DNA from: Pseudomonas sp. MM213
Lineage (GTDB): Bacteria; Pseudomonadota; Gammaproteobacteria; Pseudomonadales; Pseudomonadaceae
Assembly: GCF_020423045.1 (NCBI RefSeq)
Contig: NZ_CP081943.1
Coordinates: 4,650,001-4,714,000 of the forward strand
Reading direction: 5' to 3'
DNA length: 64,000 nt
Shown here one piece after another: positions 44,066 to 53,049 of the stretch (positions are counted from its first letter, which is position 1; every line of letters begins with the position of its first letter). The position numbers and the translations under genes were made by a program. Under the pieces are notes generated by a model, which worked only from the letters and a program-made list of their open reading frames with translations, was not told where the DNA came from and ran no database searches.

Positions 44066-44617
44066 TCAGCCGCCAGTATTTACAGCCACCGGTGGATGTC
44101 GGGCGGTGATATCGAACAGCGTGTAGGACAGCGTCAGGTGCTTCACTTCCTTGGGCATGTCGCGGTCAACGATGAAACGTACCGGCATCTCGATCCGTTG
44201 ACCGGGCTGCAGCACTTGCTGGGTAAAGCAGAAACATTCGGTTTTGTGGAAATACGCCGCCGCGTTGCTCGGCGCGATGCTCGGCACCGCTTGCGCGCTC
44301 ATCGGCCGGTCGGTCGGGTTGTGGGCGATGAAGATCATCTCGTTGACCGCCCCTGGGTTGGCCGTCAACTCATCGCTCTTGGGGTAGAAATCCCAGGACA
44401 TGTCAGCAGAGTTGGTCGACAGAAACTGCACGCGGACTTGCCGCGAGGTATCGACGGTTTGTTCGCCTTCGTATTGCCCGGCGGTCTTGCCGTTGATGCC
44501 GAACGCCTTGCACATCACGTCGTAGATCGGCACCAGGGCAAAGCCGAAAATAAACATCGCCACCACCACCAGCAACAGGCGGGTGACCAGTTTTTTCATC
44601 GAAACAGAATCAGCCAT
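44066..44617 (-). CDS. ctaG: CtaG/Cox11 cytochrome c oxidase assembly protein
   Basis: A 183-residue protein with one N-terminal membrane helix (about 9-30) and a periplasmic copper-binding domain. Copper motif KTECFCFTQQVL (Cys-Phe-Cys) and a further Cys in YDVMCKAFG. It inserts CuB into subunit I. It sits between coxA and coIII; a 92-base REPIN lies in the gap before coxA. Confidence 0.94.
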   Translation of the reverse strand: MADSVSMKKLVTRLLLVVVAMFIFGFALVPIYDVMCKAFGINGKTAGQYEGEQTVDTSRQVRVQFLSTNSADMSWDFYPKSDELTANPGAVNEMIFIAHNPTDRPMSAQAVPSIAPSNAAAYFHKTECFCFTQQVLQPGQRIEMPVRFIVDRDMPKEVKHLTLSYTLFDITARHPPVAVNTGG

Positions 44618-44640
44618 GATTCAAACCCTCAACACCGAAC

Positions 44641-44732
44641 CCTGTAGGAGCCGGCTTGCTGGCGATGCAAACACCGCGGTGCGTCAGGCGCACCGCGTAA
44701 TCGTTCATCGCCAGCAAGCCGGCTCCTACAGG
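44641..44732. repeat. REPIN inside the cox cluster
   Basis: The arms CCTGTAGGAGCCGGCTTGCT (from 44641) and its complement (to 44732) are exact over about 26 bases. The centre differs from the long-form copies and contains its own GCGGTGCGTCAGGCGCACCGC hairpin. It sits between coxA and ctaG. Confidence 0.9.
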
Positions 44733-44743
44733 ACCGAGGTGTT

Positions 44744-46336
44744 TCATTTCACTTCCGGCGGCGTGGTGAACGTGTGGTACGGCGCCGGTGACGGGATGCT
44801 CCATTCCAGGCCTTCCGCGCCATCCCACGGTTTGGCCGGTGCTGGTGGGCCGCCACGGATGGTCTTGATCACGATGAACAGGAAGAAGATCTGCGTGGCG
44901 CCGAACATGAATGCGCCGATCGACGACACCATGTTGAAGTCGGCGAATTGCAGGTTGTAGTCCGGAATCCGCCGCGGCATACCCGCCAGCCCCACGAAGT
45001 GCATCGGGAAGAACGCCATGTTCATGCCGATGAACGAGAGCCAGAAGTGCAGCTTGCCGAGGGTTTCGTCGTACATGTGGCCGGTCCATTTCGGCATCCA
45101 GTAGTAGGCTGACGCGAAGATCCCGAAGATCGCCCCCGGCACCAGCACGTAGTGGAAATGCGCGACCACGAAGTAGGTGTCCTGGTACTGGAAGTCCGCC
45201 GGGGCGATGGCCAGCATCAACCCGGAGAAGCCGCCGATGGAGAACAGGATCACGAACGCCACGGCAAACAGCATCGGTGTCTCGAAGGTCAGCGAGCCTT
45301 GCCACATGGTGCTGGCCCAGTTGAACACCTTCACCCCGGTGGGCACGGCAATCAGCAGCGTGGCGTACATGAAGAACAGCTCGCCCACCAGCGGAATGCC
45401 CACCACGAACATGTGGTGCGCCCAGACGATAAAGGACAGGAACGCAATAGATGCCGTGGCATAGACCATCGAGGTGTAGCCAAACAGCGGCTTGCGCGAG
45501 AACGCCGGGATGATCGAACTGACGGCACCGAAGGCCGGCAGGATCATGATGTACACCTCCGGGTGACCGAAGAACCAGAACACATGCTGGAACAACACCG
45601 GATCACCGCCACCGGCAGCACTGAAGAAGCTGGTGCCGAAGTGGATGTCCATCAGCATCATCGTCACGCAACCGGCCAGTACCGGCATCACCGCGATCAG
45701 CAGGAACGCGGTGATCAGCCAGGTCCAGACGAACAGCGGCATTTTCATCAACGTCATGCCGGGGGCGCGCAAGTTGAGGATGGTGGCGATCACGTTGATC
45801 GCGCCCATGATCGAACTGATCCCCATCAAGTGGATGGCGAAGATGAAGAACGTCACGCTTTCCGGCGCATAGGTCGTGGATAGCGGCGCGTAGAACGTCC
45901 AGCCGAAGTTCGGCCCGCCACCGGGGGTGAACAGGGTCGACACCAACAGCAGGAACGCCGCCGGCAGCAGCCAGAAGCTGAAGTTGTTCATCCGCGGCAG
46001 CGCCATGTCTGGCGCGCCGATCATCAGCGGGACCATCCAGTTGGCGAGGCCGACGAAGGCCGGCATCACCGCACCGAAGACCATCACCAGACCGTGCATG
46101 GTGGTCATCTGGTTAAAGAATTCCGGCTGGACGATCTGCAATCCCGGCTGGAACAGTTCGGCGCGAATCACCATCGCGAACGAACCGCCCAAGAGGAACA
46201 TGGAGAACGCGAACCACAGGTACAGCGTGCCGATATCCTTATGGTTGGTGGTCAGCACCCAGCGCATCAGGCCTTTGGCTGGGCCGTGGGCGTGCTCGGT
46301 GTGGGTATGAACAGGTTCATCGATTACAGCAGTCAT
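44744..46336 (-). CDS. coxA: Cytochrome c oxidase subunit I (aa3 type)
   Basis: A 530-residue heme-copper oxidase subunit with twelve membrane helices. Seen: heme a and CuB ligands in TTMHGLVMVF, FGHPEVYIMILPAFG (His-Tyr crosslink pair), VWAHHMFVVG and AHFHYVLVPGAIF. The K- and D-channel residues look like type A oxidase. The gene follows coxB by 82 bases and precedes ctaG. It reduces O2 to water using electrons from cytochrome c while pumping protons. Confidence 0.97.
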   Translation of the reverse strand: MTAVIDEPVHTHTEHAHGPAKGLMRWVLTTNHKDIGTLYLWFAFSMFLLGGSFAMVIRAELFQPGLQIVQPEFFNQMTTMHGLVMVFGAVMPAFVGLANWMVPLMIGAPDMALPRMNNFSFWLLPAAFLLLVSTLFTPGGGPNFGWTFYAPLSTTYAPESVTFFIFAIHLMGISSIMGAINVIATILNLRAPGMTLMKMPLFVWTWLITAFLLIAVMPVLAGCVTMMLMDIHFGTSFFSAAGGGDPVLFQHVFWFFGHPEVYIMILPAFGAVSSIIPAFSRKPLFGYTSMVYATASIAFLSFIVWAHHMFVVGIPLVGELFFMYATLLIAVPTGVKVFNWASTMWQGSLTFETPMLFAVAFVILFSIGGFSGLMLAIAPADFQYQDTYFVVAHFHYVLVPGAIFGIFASAYYWMPKWTGHMYDETLGKLHFWLSFIGMNMAFFPMHFVGLAGMPRRIPDYNLQFADFNMVSSIGAFMFGATQIFFLFIVIKTIRGGPPAPAKPWDGAEGLEWSIPSPAPYHTFTTPPEVK

Positions 46337-46418
46337 GTCCTGTCTCCTGCAAACAGATGGGCTGGGCGGGCCGGGGCGCGTAGCCCCGACCGGTTGCTGG
46401 TGTACGCAATAGACCGGG

Positions 46419-47546
46419 TCATTTGCTTTCCGCCTGTTTCAGCTCCAGCACTTCTTTAGGCGTGACCATGTCGCCCTTGTTATTGCCCCAGGCGTTACGT
46501 TCGTAGGTCACGACCGCTGCGATATCGACTTCCGACAGCTGCTTGCCGAACGCCGCCATGGCGGTGCCAGGCTTGCCGTGGAAGACAATGCCCAAGTGAT
46601 CCTTGATCGGTCCGGTGGCGATTTTCGAGCCCTTGAGCGCCGGGAACATCGGCGGCAGGCCCTGGCCTTCGGCCTGGTGACAGGCCACGCAAGTGGTGTG
46701 ATAGACCTTGTCGCCGCGCTCCTTGAGCTCGTCGAGGGTCCATTCCTTGCTGGTCAGTTCTTTGAGTTGCGCAGCTTCGGCCTTGCGCTCGCCCAGCCAT
46801 TTTTCGTAATCGGCCTTTTCCTTGACCTCGACCACGATCGGCATGAAGCCGTGGTCCTTGCCGCACAACTCGGCGCATTGGCCACGATAGAGGCCGGGCT
46901 TGTCGACGCGGGTCCAGGCTTCGTTGACGAACCCCGGGATCGCATCGCGCTTGACCGCGAAGGCCGGCACCCACCAGGAGTGGATGACGTCGGCAGAGGT
47001 CACCAGGAAGCGCACCTTGGCGCCGATCGGCAGCACCAGCGGCTTGTCGACCTCGAGCAAGTAGTGCTCGCCCTTGGCTTCCTTGTTGTGAATCTGGTCG
47101 GCGGGAGTGGCCAGGTTGCTGAAGAACTCGACGTCCTGGCCCAGGTATTTGTAGTGCCACTTCCACTGATAGCCGGTGACCTGGATATCGATATCCGGCT
47201 CACTGGCGTCGTACATCTTGATCAGGGTCGCCGTCGCCGGTACCGCCATGGCCACCAAAATGATGAAGGGCACGATGGTCCAGAGGATTTCGACGGTAGT
47301 GCTTTCATGAAACTTTGCGGCCACCTGCCCGGTCGAGCGGCGGTGGAGGATCATCGACCAGAACATGGCGCCGAAGACGATGATGCCGATCACTACACAG
47401 ATCCAGAAAATGGTCATGTGCAGGTCAAATACTGCGTGACTGATTTCAGTCGCTCCCGGCGCCATATTCACAGTCCAGGCCGCTTGTGCCTGACTGAAAA
47501 TCGACCACAACAGGAGGCCCATCCAGACGTGTGGATGTCGCATCAT
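46419..47546 (-). CDS. coxB: Cytochrome c oxidase subunit II with fused cytochrome c domain
   Basis: A 375-residue subunit: signal peptide (about 1-22), two membrane helices (about 40-65 and 85-108), a CuA domain (VIHSWWVPAF, CAELCGKDHGFMP) and a C-terminal c-type domain with Cys-Val-Ala-Cys-His (in HTTCVACHQAEGQG) and a Met ligand candidate near KPGTAMAAFG. A caa3-like subunit II. First gene of the minus-strand cox cluster; its promoter must lie in the 371-base upstream gap. In P. aeruginosa this operon responds to starvation and RpoS. Confidence 0.96.
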   Translation of the reverse strand: MMRHPHVWMGLLLWSIFSQAQAAWTVNMAPGATEISHAVFDLHMTIFWICVVIGIIVFGAMFWSMILHRRSTGQVAAKFHESTTVEILWTIVPFIILVAMAVPATATLIKMYDASEPDIDIQVTGYQWKWHYKYLGQDVEFFSNLATPADQIHNKEAKGEHYLLEVDKPLVLPIGAKVRFLVTSADVIHSWWVPAFAVKRDAIPGFVNEAWTRVDKPGLYRGQCAELCGKDHGFMPIVVEVKEKADYEKWLGERKAEAAQLKELTSKEWTLDELKERGDKVYHTTCVACHQAEGQGLPPMFPALKGSKIATGPIKDHLGIVFHGKPGTAMAAFGKQLSEVDIAAVVTYERNAWGNNKGDMVTPKEVLELKQAESK

Positions 47547-47917
47547 TGCGGGTTCCCCTTATCGTTCTTGTTATCCCGCCGGCTTTCACCTGCGGCAAGG
47601 GAGCGGCATTTTCAGACTACGAACTTGAATCGCCGGGTCTTGCTGCGTGTGCAGTCGGACGTCATCAGCTAACTCCATTCCAACCCGAGTATAGACAGCG
47701 ACTGCTACCTCGCAATGTGAGGGCGTAAATCATCTGAAACAGCTGGGACTTGCGTTCTAGGTCACGAATGGAGAAGGATGCAGAGGAGTGGTGGCACATC
47801 GATATAACTTTGACGTCTCAAGGATGAAATATTTATGACAAATGCGTCTTAGCAGATTTTGGATGCCAGCTAAGTTATGTCTTCCCTATTTCATTGCCTT
47901 TGTTTCCTGGAGTTTTC
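47547..47917. other. Divergent promoter region between coxB and a hypothetical gene
   Basis: 371 bases without a gene. It is AT-richer over 47780-47890 (GATATAACTTTGACG, GAAATATTTATG). No convincing sigma-70, sigma-54 or Anr box was recognised. It should hold the coxB promoter and that of the plus-strand hypothetical gene. Confidence 0.5.
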
Positions 47918-48568
47918 ATGAACACCGCCGCATTGCGCGAGCAGATCCAAAAAGCCCAACAACATGAAGCCGAGACCGGCCTGCTGACACGTCAGCTGGA
48001 AAGCAAACTGCCTCATCTACACCCATCGATCCAACTGCCGGAGGCGGATGCCAATGGCGTGCTGACGCGTTTTGTAGCCGCCTATATCGATGAAGTTCCT
48101 GATCTGCTGGATGCAGCCAATGAAGTCGCCAGGGAAGCGGGTATCGAGTCACAGATCAAACCGGTGCTGAAAATTGCCGAGCAATACTTCCTTCAGCCGC
48201 CAGAAATCATGGCAGGGCACGTCGGACTGGACAGCCTGCTGGACGAGGCCTATCTGGCGCATCGGTTTGTCGAAGAGGTCAACGACCTGTACATCAAGCA
48301 TTTTGGCCAGCCACTGATCCCCTTGGACATGACTGTCGCCAACCTGATCGCTCACCAACTGATCGGTGAGGAATTTGCCAACCAACTGGATGAAGTGGTG
48401 CACCACGCGGTGGATAACATGCTCGACGATGAAAGCTTTGCGCTGGAGTCGGTCGAAGCCTACCGCGCGAAGCTCAGCAGCCCGGATACCGGCGCTGCGT
48501 GGAAACGCTGGCCATGCATGTCGCGCCGGCTGGGTGTAGGTCTTGAGCTGGACCAACCCGCCGCCTAA
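47918..48568 (+). CDS. Hypothetical protein, PA0104-type
   Basis: A 216-residue soluble, acidic, helical protein without signal peptide or membrane helix. It starts MNTAALREQIQKAQQHEAETGLL and later has FVAAYIDEVPDLLDAANEVAREAG and LIAHQLIGEEFANQLDEVVHHAVDNML. No known domain is recognised. ATG 47918 was chosen over 47894 because TGGAG lies just upstream. It sits next to, and divergent from, coxB as in P. aeruginosa, and is followed by a REPIN and the convergent SulP gene. Function unknown. Confidence 0.7.
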   Translation: MNTAALREQIQKAQQHEAETGLLTRQLESKLPHLHPSIQLPEADANGVLTRFVAAYIDEVPDLLDAANEVAREAGIESQIKPVLKIAEQYFLQPPEIMAGHVGLDSLLDEAYLAHRFVEEVNDLYIKHFGQPLIPLDMTVANLIAHQLIGEEFANQLDEVVHHAVDNMLDDESFALESVEAYRAKLSSPDTGAAWKRWPCMSRRLGVGLELDQPAA

Positions 48569-48580
48569 TCCCAATGCTCC

Positions 48581-48656
48581 CTGTAGGAGCGAGGCTTGCC
48601 CGCGAAGGCGTCTTTGAATACGCCAAAAGCTTCGCGGGCAAGCCTCGCTCCTACAG
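48581..48656. repeat. REPIN, GCGGGCAAGCCTCGC type
   Basis: The arms CTGTAGGAGCGAGGCTTGCC (from 48581) and CTTCGCGGGCAAGCCTCGCT (to 48656) lie between convergent genes. Confidence 0.92.
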
Positions 48657-48663
48657 GGGTGTT

Positions 48664-50190
48664 TTAGGCGGTGGAGCCTACTCCGGCGGTGGTTCGCAAC
48701 CGCCCTTCCAATCTGCGCTTCAACCCCCGCGCCTCAATCAATAGCGTTGAACCCTTGGCCGCATTGGCCCGCCCCCATTCCTCAAGCAATTCCAGGCACG
48801 AATGATCGATGTAGCTCAGGTTATTGAGCGGCACATGCACCGTCGCGCCGGCGGGGATGGTCCCCAGCACCTGAGTCAGTGCCGGCACCTTGAGAAAGGT
48901 CGCCGCCCCGATCAGTCGCAATTCCATCTCGCCGTCCTTGGGCAGATCGATCAGGCTGATTTTCAACCGTGAGGCCTTCCACGCCAGTTTCGCCAGCGTC
49001 AGTCCGAAGCCGATCAGCACGCCCGTCAACAGATCGGTAAAGATGATCGCCAGCGCTGTCGCCGCGTAAGTGAACATCGGCATCCGGCCGTATCGGCCCA
49101 GGCTGCGAAAGGCTTTCAGGTCCACCAATTTGAAACCTGTGTAAACCAACACACCCGCCAGGCTCGCCACGGGAATGCTTTGCAGCACGCTCGACAGCAG
49201 CAACACGAACGCCAGCAACCACAGGCCATGGAATATCGTCGACATTCGGGTGGTGGCGCCGGCCTGCACGTTGGCCGAACTGCGAACGATCACGCCGGTC
49301 ATCGGCAGTGCACCGAGCAGGCCGCAGAGCATGTTGCCGACACCCTGAGCCGACAATTCCCGGTCAAAGTCCGAGCGTTGGCCGCTGTGCATGCGGTCTA
49401 CCGCTGCGGCCGAGAGCAGGGTTTCGGCACTGGCGATGAAGGCCACGGCGAAAGCGGCGATCAGCAGGGTCGGGTCGGCCAGGTTGAGCAAGTCTTCCGG
49501 TTTCAGCCAGTCGATGGCTTCCGCCAGATTGGCCGGGACTTCCACGCGTTTGACCTGCAAGGCGAGCATCAGGCTGGCAACAGTCGCCAGACCTACGCCC
49601 AGTAGCGCTCCCGGAATGAAACGCAGGGAATGTGGGCGGAGTTTTTCCCACAACCACATCACCGCTATGGTTGCGAGCCCGAGCAAACCGGCTTGCCATC
49701 CAAAAGAAGGCAAGGCTTGAGCCACGGCAGCGGGGAAGGCGGCCAGGTTATCCAGCCCGGAAGGTTTCGGCACCGAGTCGAGCATCACATGCACCTGTGA
49801 CAACACGATCAACACGCCAATCCCGGCCAGCATGCCGTAGACCACCGCCGGCGCCGTCACTCGAAACCAGCAGCCCAGCTTCAAGCGCCCGGCCACCAGT
49901 TGCAGGAAACCCGCCAGTAGCAGGATCGGCCCAAGCATGGCGATGCCGTGCTGGCGCACCAGTTCGAATACCAGAACGGCCAACCCGGCCGCCGGACCAC
50001 TGACTTGCAGTGGCGAACCGGCAAGCCAGCCCACCACCAGACCGCCGACGATCCCGGTGATCAGACCTTTGGCGGGTGGCAGGCCCGAGGCGATGGCGAT
50101 GCCCATGCACAAAGGCAGGGCGACCAGAAACACGACCACTGAAGCGAGCAGCTCCCGTGGCAGAACAGCTTTGAGTTGCGCTGCACGCAT
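48664..50190 (-). CDS. SulP family anion (probable bicarbonate/sulfate) transporter with STAS domain
   Basis: A 508-residue transporter: SulP membrane domain (about 1-400, with SGPAAGLAVLVFEL near residue 65 and ALPMTGVIVRSSANVQAGATTRMS near 300) and a C-terminal STAS domain (about 420-495, VHVPLNNLSYIDHSCLELLEEW). ATG 50190 has GGGAG in front. It is directly downstream of the beta-carbonic anhydrase gene (about 90 bases). This pairing suggests bicarbonate uptake feeding the anhydrase, but SulP members also move sulfate and C4-dicarboxylates, so the substrate is inferred from context only. Confidence 0.85.
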   Translation of the reverse strand: MRAAQLKAVLPRELLASVVVFLVALPLCMGIAIASGLPPAKGLITGIVGGLVVGWLAGSPLQVSGPAAGLAVLVFELVRQHGIAMLGPILLLAGFLQLVAGRLKLGCWFRVTAPAVVYGMLAGIGVLIVLSQVHVMLDSVPKPSGLDNLAAFPAAVAQALPSFGWQAGLLGLATIAVMWLWEKLRPHSLRFIPGALLGVGLATVASLMLALQVKRVEVPANLAEAIDWLKPEDLLNLADPTLLIAAFAVAFIASAETLLSAAAVDRMHSGQRSDFDRELSAQGVGNMLCGLLGALPMTGVIVRSSANVQAGATTRMSTIFHGLWLLAFVLLLSSVLQSIPVASLAGVLVYTGFKLVDLKAFRSLGRYGRMPMFTYAATALAIIFTDLLTGVLIGFGLTLAKLAWKASRLKISLIDLPKDGEMELRLIGAATFLKVPALTQVLGTIPAGATVHVPLNNLSYIDHSCLELLEEWGRANAAKGSTLLIEARGLKRRLEGRLRTTAGVGSTA

Positions 50191-50280
50191 GGTGATTCTC
50201 CCGAAGTTTTCTTCAGGCATGGCAAGGCCGGACCGCTGAAACAGCGGCCGGGGTCAAACCACACAGATTTTTAGGAAGAT

Positions 50281-51012
50281 TTAGAAGCGCGCTTTGGGCG
50301 TCGCCACGGGTATCGGATGGCTGCCATCGAGCGGCAGGAAACGACCCTGATCGGCGTCATAAGCTTTGATGGCGCTGGTCTCGATGTCGTAGACCCAGCC
50401 ATGGATGAACAGATGACCGTTCGCCATGCGCGAGGCTACCGAGGGGTGGGTACGCAAGTGTTGCAATTGGGCGATGACATTCTCTTCGGTGAGGATGTGC
50501 ATGGTCTCGTTTTCGTCGGTGCAGTTGCAGTTGTCGTGCACCATGGTTTTCGCGACTTCAGCATGCCGCAGCCAGGCTTTGACCGTGGGCATCTTTTCCA
50601 GGCTGTCGGGATTGAGCACCGCACGCATCGCGCCACAATCGGAGTGGCCGCAGATGATGATGTGTTGCACGCCCAGCGCCAGCACCGCGTACTCGATGGC
50701 TGTGGATACGCCACCGTTCATCTGGCCGTAAGGCGGTACGACGTTGCCCACGTTACGGGTCACGAACAGATCACCCGGCGAGCTGTGGGTGATCAGTTCA
50801 GGCACGATGCGTGAGTCGGCGCAGGTAATGAACATCGCCCTTGGCTGTTGAGCCGTGGCGAGTTTTTTGAAGAGCTCTTCCTGCTGCGGAAAGATCTCAT
50901 GATGAAAATGCAAAAAGCCGTCAACAATATGCTTCAACGCTGCATCGGCGGTTTCTGCCTCGGTTTGGGCTGAAGCCGACGCAGCCAACGGCTGTTTATC
51001 CTTGTCACTCAT
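50281..51012 (-). CDS. Beta-class carbonic anhydrase
   Basis: A 243-residue enzyme with the beta-class zinc and dyad residues: Cys64-x-Asp66-x-Arg68 (FITCADSRIVPE) and His123-x2-Cys126 (CGHSDCGAM). Interconverts CO2 and bicarbonate in the cytoplasm. The N-terminal 20 residues are polar and probably disordered. It lies upstream of the SulP transporter gene on the same strand and likely forms an operon with it (PA0102-PA0103 order). Confidence 0.94.
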   Translation of the reverse strand: MSDKDKQPLAASASAQTEAETADAALKHIVDGFLHFHHEIFPQQEELFKKLATAQQPRAMFITCADSRIVPELITHSSPGDLFVTRNVGNVVPPYGQMNGGVSTAIEYAVLALGVQHIIICGHSDCGAMRAVLNPDSLEKMPTVKAWLRHAEVAKTMVHDNCNCTDENETMHILTEENVIAQLQHLRTHPSVASRMANGHLFIHGWVYDIETSAIKAYDADQGRFLPLDGSHPIPVATPKARF

Positions 51013-51255
51013 GAATTCATCCTCATTGGCGGAGTCAGGGAATTTTCCCGTTTTGTCCGGTGTGAAGCCAGTGGCTGTATAAAAAACATCCAGGCCGGAA
51101 ATCTCGACCCGTCAGTCACTCGATGAACAAGGTAGCGGCCGAATCTTAACTGAAACTGAATGAACCGCTCTAGAACGTGTGTTCCAGATCACAAAAAACG
51201 TGACCAGCCTAAATGCGCCGCACGTTTTCCATTACTCACCATAGGCCAATTGTCC

Positions 51256-52314
51256 TTAAATCAGCGACATCTGGCGACCCGGCGGACAGAAGGCTTCGCA
51301 ATCCAGATTGAAACCTTCCCGCTGATTGAGCCCCAAGCGTTTGATGGTTTTGGCAAAGCGTTGCGCCAGCAGATCGGCAAATGGACCTTCGCCCCGCATC
51401 CGGCTGCCAAACCGACTGTCGTAGAGCTCGCCACCGCGGCTCTGGCGGATCAGGCTCAACACATGGGCCGCCCGCTGAGGATAATGGGCCGCCAGCCATT
51501 CTTCGAACAACGGCGCCACTTCCAGTGGCAGGCGCAGCATCATGTAGGCCGCACTTTGTGCGCCGGCCGCTTGTGCCTCGGTCAACAGGCTTTCGAGCTC
51601 GCTGTCGTTGATCATCGGAATCATCGGCGAACACAGCACCCCCACCGGAATCCCGGCTTCACGCATCACCCGGATCGCCCGGAGACGGGCCTTGGGCGCT
51701 GCGGCACGCGGCTCAAGGATGCGTTTGAGTTCATCGTCCAGCGTGGTGAGGCTGATCATCACCGCCACCAGCCTTTGCTCGGCAAGTTCGGCCAGCAGGT
51801 CCAGGTCGCGAAGAATCAGTGAGCCCTTGGTGATGATGGTCACCGGGTGACGGTAACGCAGCAGCACCTCCAGGGTTTTGCGGGTGATTTTGTGTTCGCG
51901 TTCGATCGGTTGATAAGGATCCGTGTTGGAGCCCAGGTTGATCGGCGCACATTGATAGCCGCGTTTGGACAGCTGTTCTTCCAGCACGTCGGCGGCGTTG
52001 GTCTTGGCGATCAATCGGGTTTCGAAATCCAGCCCCGGCGACATGTCCCAATAGGCGTGGCTGGGCCGTGCGTAGCAATAAATGCAGCCATGCTCGCAAC
52101 CGCGATACGGATTGATCGAGCGATCGAAGGGCAAGTCTGGCGAGTTGTTGCGGGTGATGATGGTTTTAGCGGTCTCGATGCGCACCTCGGTGCCCTGGGT
52201 CATCGGCGCCTCCTGATACCAGCCATCGTCCTCCGCCACCGAGCGGTTTGGCGCGAAGCGGTTGTGCGGGTTGGTGGCGGTGCCGCGACCGCGGGGTGGC
52301 AAGGGAGTGCTCAT
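51256..52314 (-). CDS. PA0069 family radical SAM protein
   Basis: A 352-residue radical SAM enzyme. The [4Fe-4S] motif reads GCEHGCIYCYARPSH (Cys-x3-Cys-x2-Cys) at about residue 75, followed by SNTDPYQPIE and TKGSLILRDLDLL. It resembles the spore photoproduct lyase-like/SplB branch of rSAM, but pseudomonad members are annotated only as PA0069 family. The frame is open to 52407; ATG 52314 begins the usual N-terminus (MSTPLPPRGRGT). It is a single gene and the substrate is unknown. Confidence 0.88.
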   Translation of the reverse strand: MSTPLPPRGRGTATNPHNRFAPNRSVAEDDGWYQEAPMTQGTEVRIETAKTIITRNNSPDLPFDRSINPYRGCEHGCIYCYARPSHAYWDMSPGLDFETRLIAKTNAADVLEEQLSKRGYQCAPINLGSNTDPYQPIEREHKITRKTLEVLLRYRHPVTIITKGSLILRDLDLLAELAEQRLVAVMISLTTLDDELKRILEPRAAAPKARLRAIRVMREAGIPVGVLCSPMIPMINDSELESLLTEAQAAGAQSAAYMMLRLPLEVAPLFEEWLAAHYPQRAAHVLSLIRQSRGGELYDSRFGSRMRGEGPFADLLAQRFAKTIKRLGLNQREGFNLDCEAFCPPGRQMSLI

Positions 52315-52426
52315 CGGACAATACTCGTAGCTGTATGTGCATACAGTATCGAAGGTTGAGCGAACCGGCCAGTGCCGTTTGGCGCCCTGGCAAAGCAGGA
52401 TGACCATTTATTGTGTAATTGATTGA

Positions 52427-52439
52427 CAAGTACAACTTG
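52427..52439. promoter_or_regulatory. Palindrome in a divergent intergenic gap
   Basis: CAAGT-ACA-ACTTG is a perfect inverted repeat overlapping a TTGACA -35-like hexamer (52423-52428). It lies between the rSAM gene and the EF-hand gene. No -10 at proper spacing was seen, so it is only a possible operator. Confidence 0.25.
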
Positions 52440-52545
52440 GCGCAACGCCGGGAAACAAATATCGAATAGCCCCGATGCTAACTTGATAAGTAGTATTCGC
52501 TTCGCACGAAGTTCCGTGTATTTACTTATTAAATGGAATTAATAA

Positions 52546-52851
52546 ATGTCGTTATTTAATCAACGCGGTATCTTTTTACAATTGCTGGCGCCGAGTATTG
52601 CCAACCCGCGGGAAGCGCAGGTATCGATGCAACTGGCTCGCAAGGAGCTGGGGTGGGACGCCGTGAATGAGCTGTCGACCGAGGCCCTGGTGGATTCAGC
52701 CTACGTGACGGCGGTCTCCAGTGATGGTGGCCGGTCCTTCACTATCAAAGTAGTCAATAGCGATGTGGACGGTGACGGCGATATCGACAGTGATGACAAG
52801 GAGAAACTGTTGGCCTTGGCGAAAGCGTATTCCAGTATCGTCAATCCTTAA
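52546..52851 (+). CDS. Small protein with a single EF-hand/dockerin-like calcium loop
   Basis: A 101-residue protein without signal peptide or membrane helix. Residues 73-84 form a canonical 12-residue calcium loop, D-V-D-G-D-G-D-I-D-S-D-D, with acidic residues at positions 1, 3, 5, 7, 9 and 12 and Ile at position 8, flanked by a helix-like KEKLLALAKAY. The rest (LQLLAPSIANPREAQVSMQLARKEL) is helical and matches no family I know. GGAA precedes the ATG. The flanks are clearly AT-richer than most of the window, hinting at acquired DNA. A weak 12-bp hairpin follows at 52863-52897. Function unknown. Confidence 0.65.
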   Translation: MSLFNQRGIFLQLLAPSIANPREAQVSMQLARKELGWDAVNELSTEALVDSAYVTAVSSDGGRSFTIKVVNSDVDGDGDIDSDDKEKLLALAKAYSSIVNP

Positions 52852-53049
52852 GCCTGTTATTTAACTAAGTCTGTGTGAGATTCATACAGGCTTAGTTGCA
52901 ATGGGGCATGAAACTACCGTCGTCCATGGTTGATCAATCGTATATAAATGGATGATTCACGATTCTTTGACAGACGGCTCACAGGTCTTTGACTGATCAG
53001 GGCTCAATCTGGCGTCGTCATCCCGCCTTTTTGCATACGGTCGCCGAGC

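Noticed and set aside
47770..47860. Sigma-54 promoter (TGGCAC) upstream of the cox cluster
   Set aside because: TGGCAC occurs but TTGC at the correct spacing does not follow.
51160..51822. 220-codon plus-strand ORF opposite the radical SAM gene
   Set aside because: It overlaps the real gene in antisense, starts in its downstream region and has no protein-like motifs.
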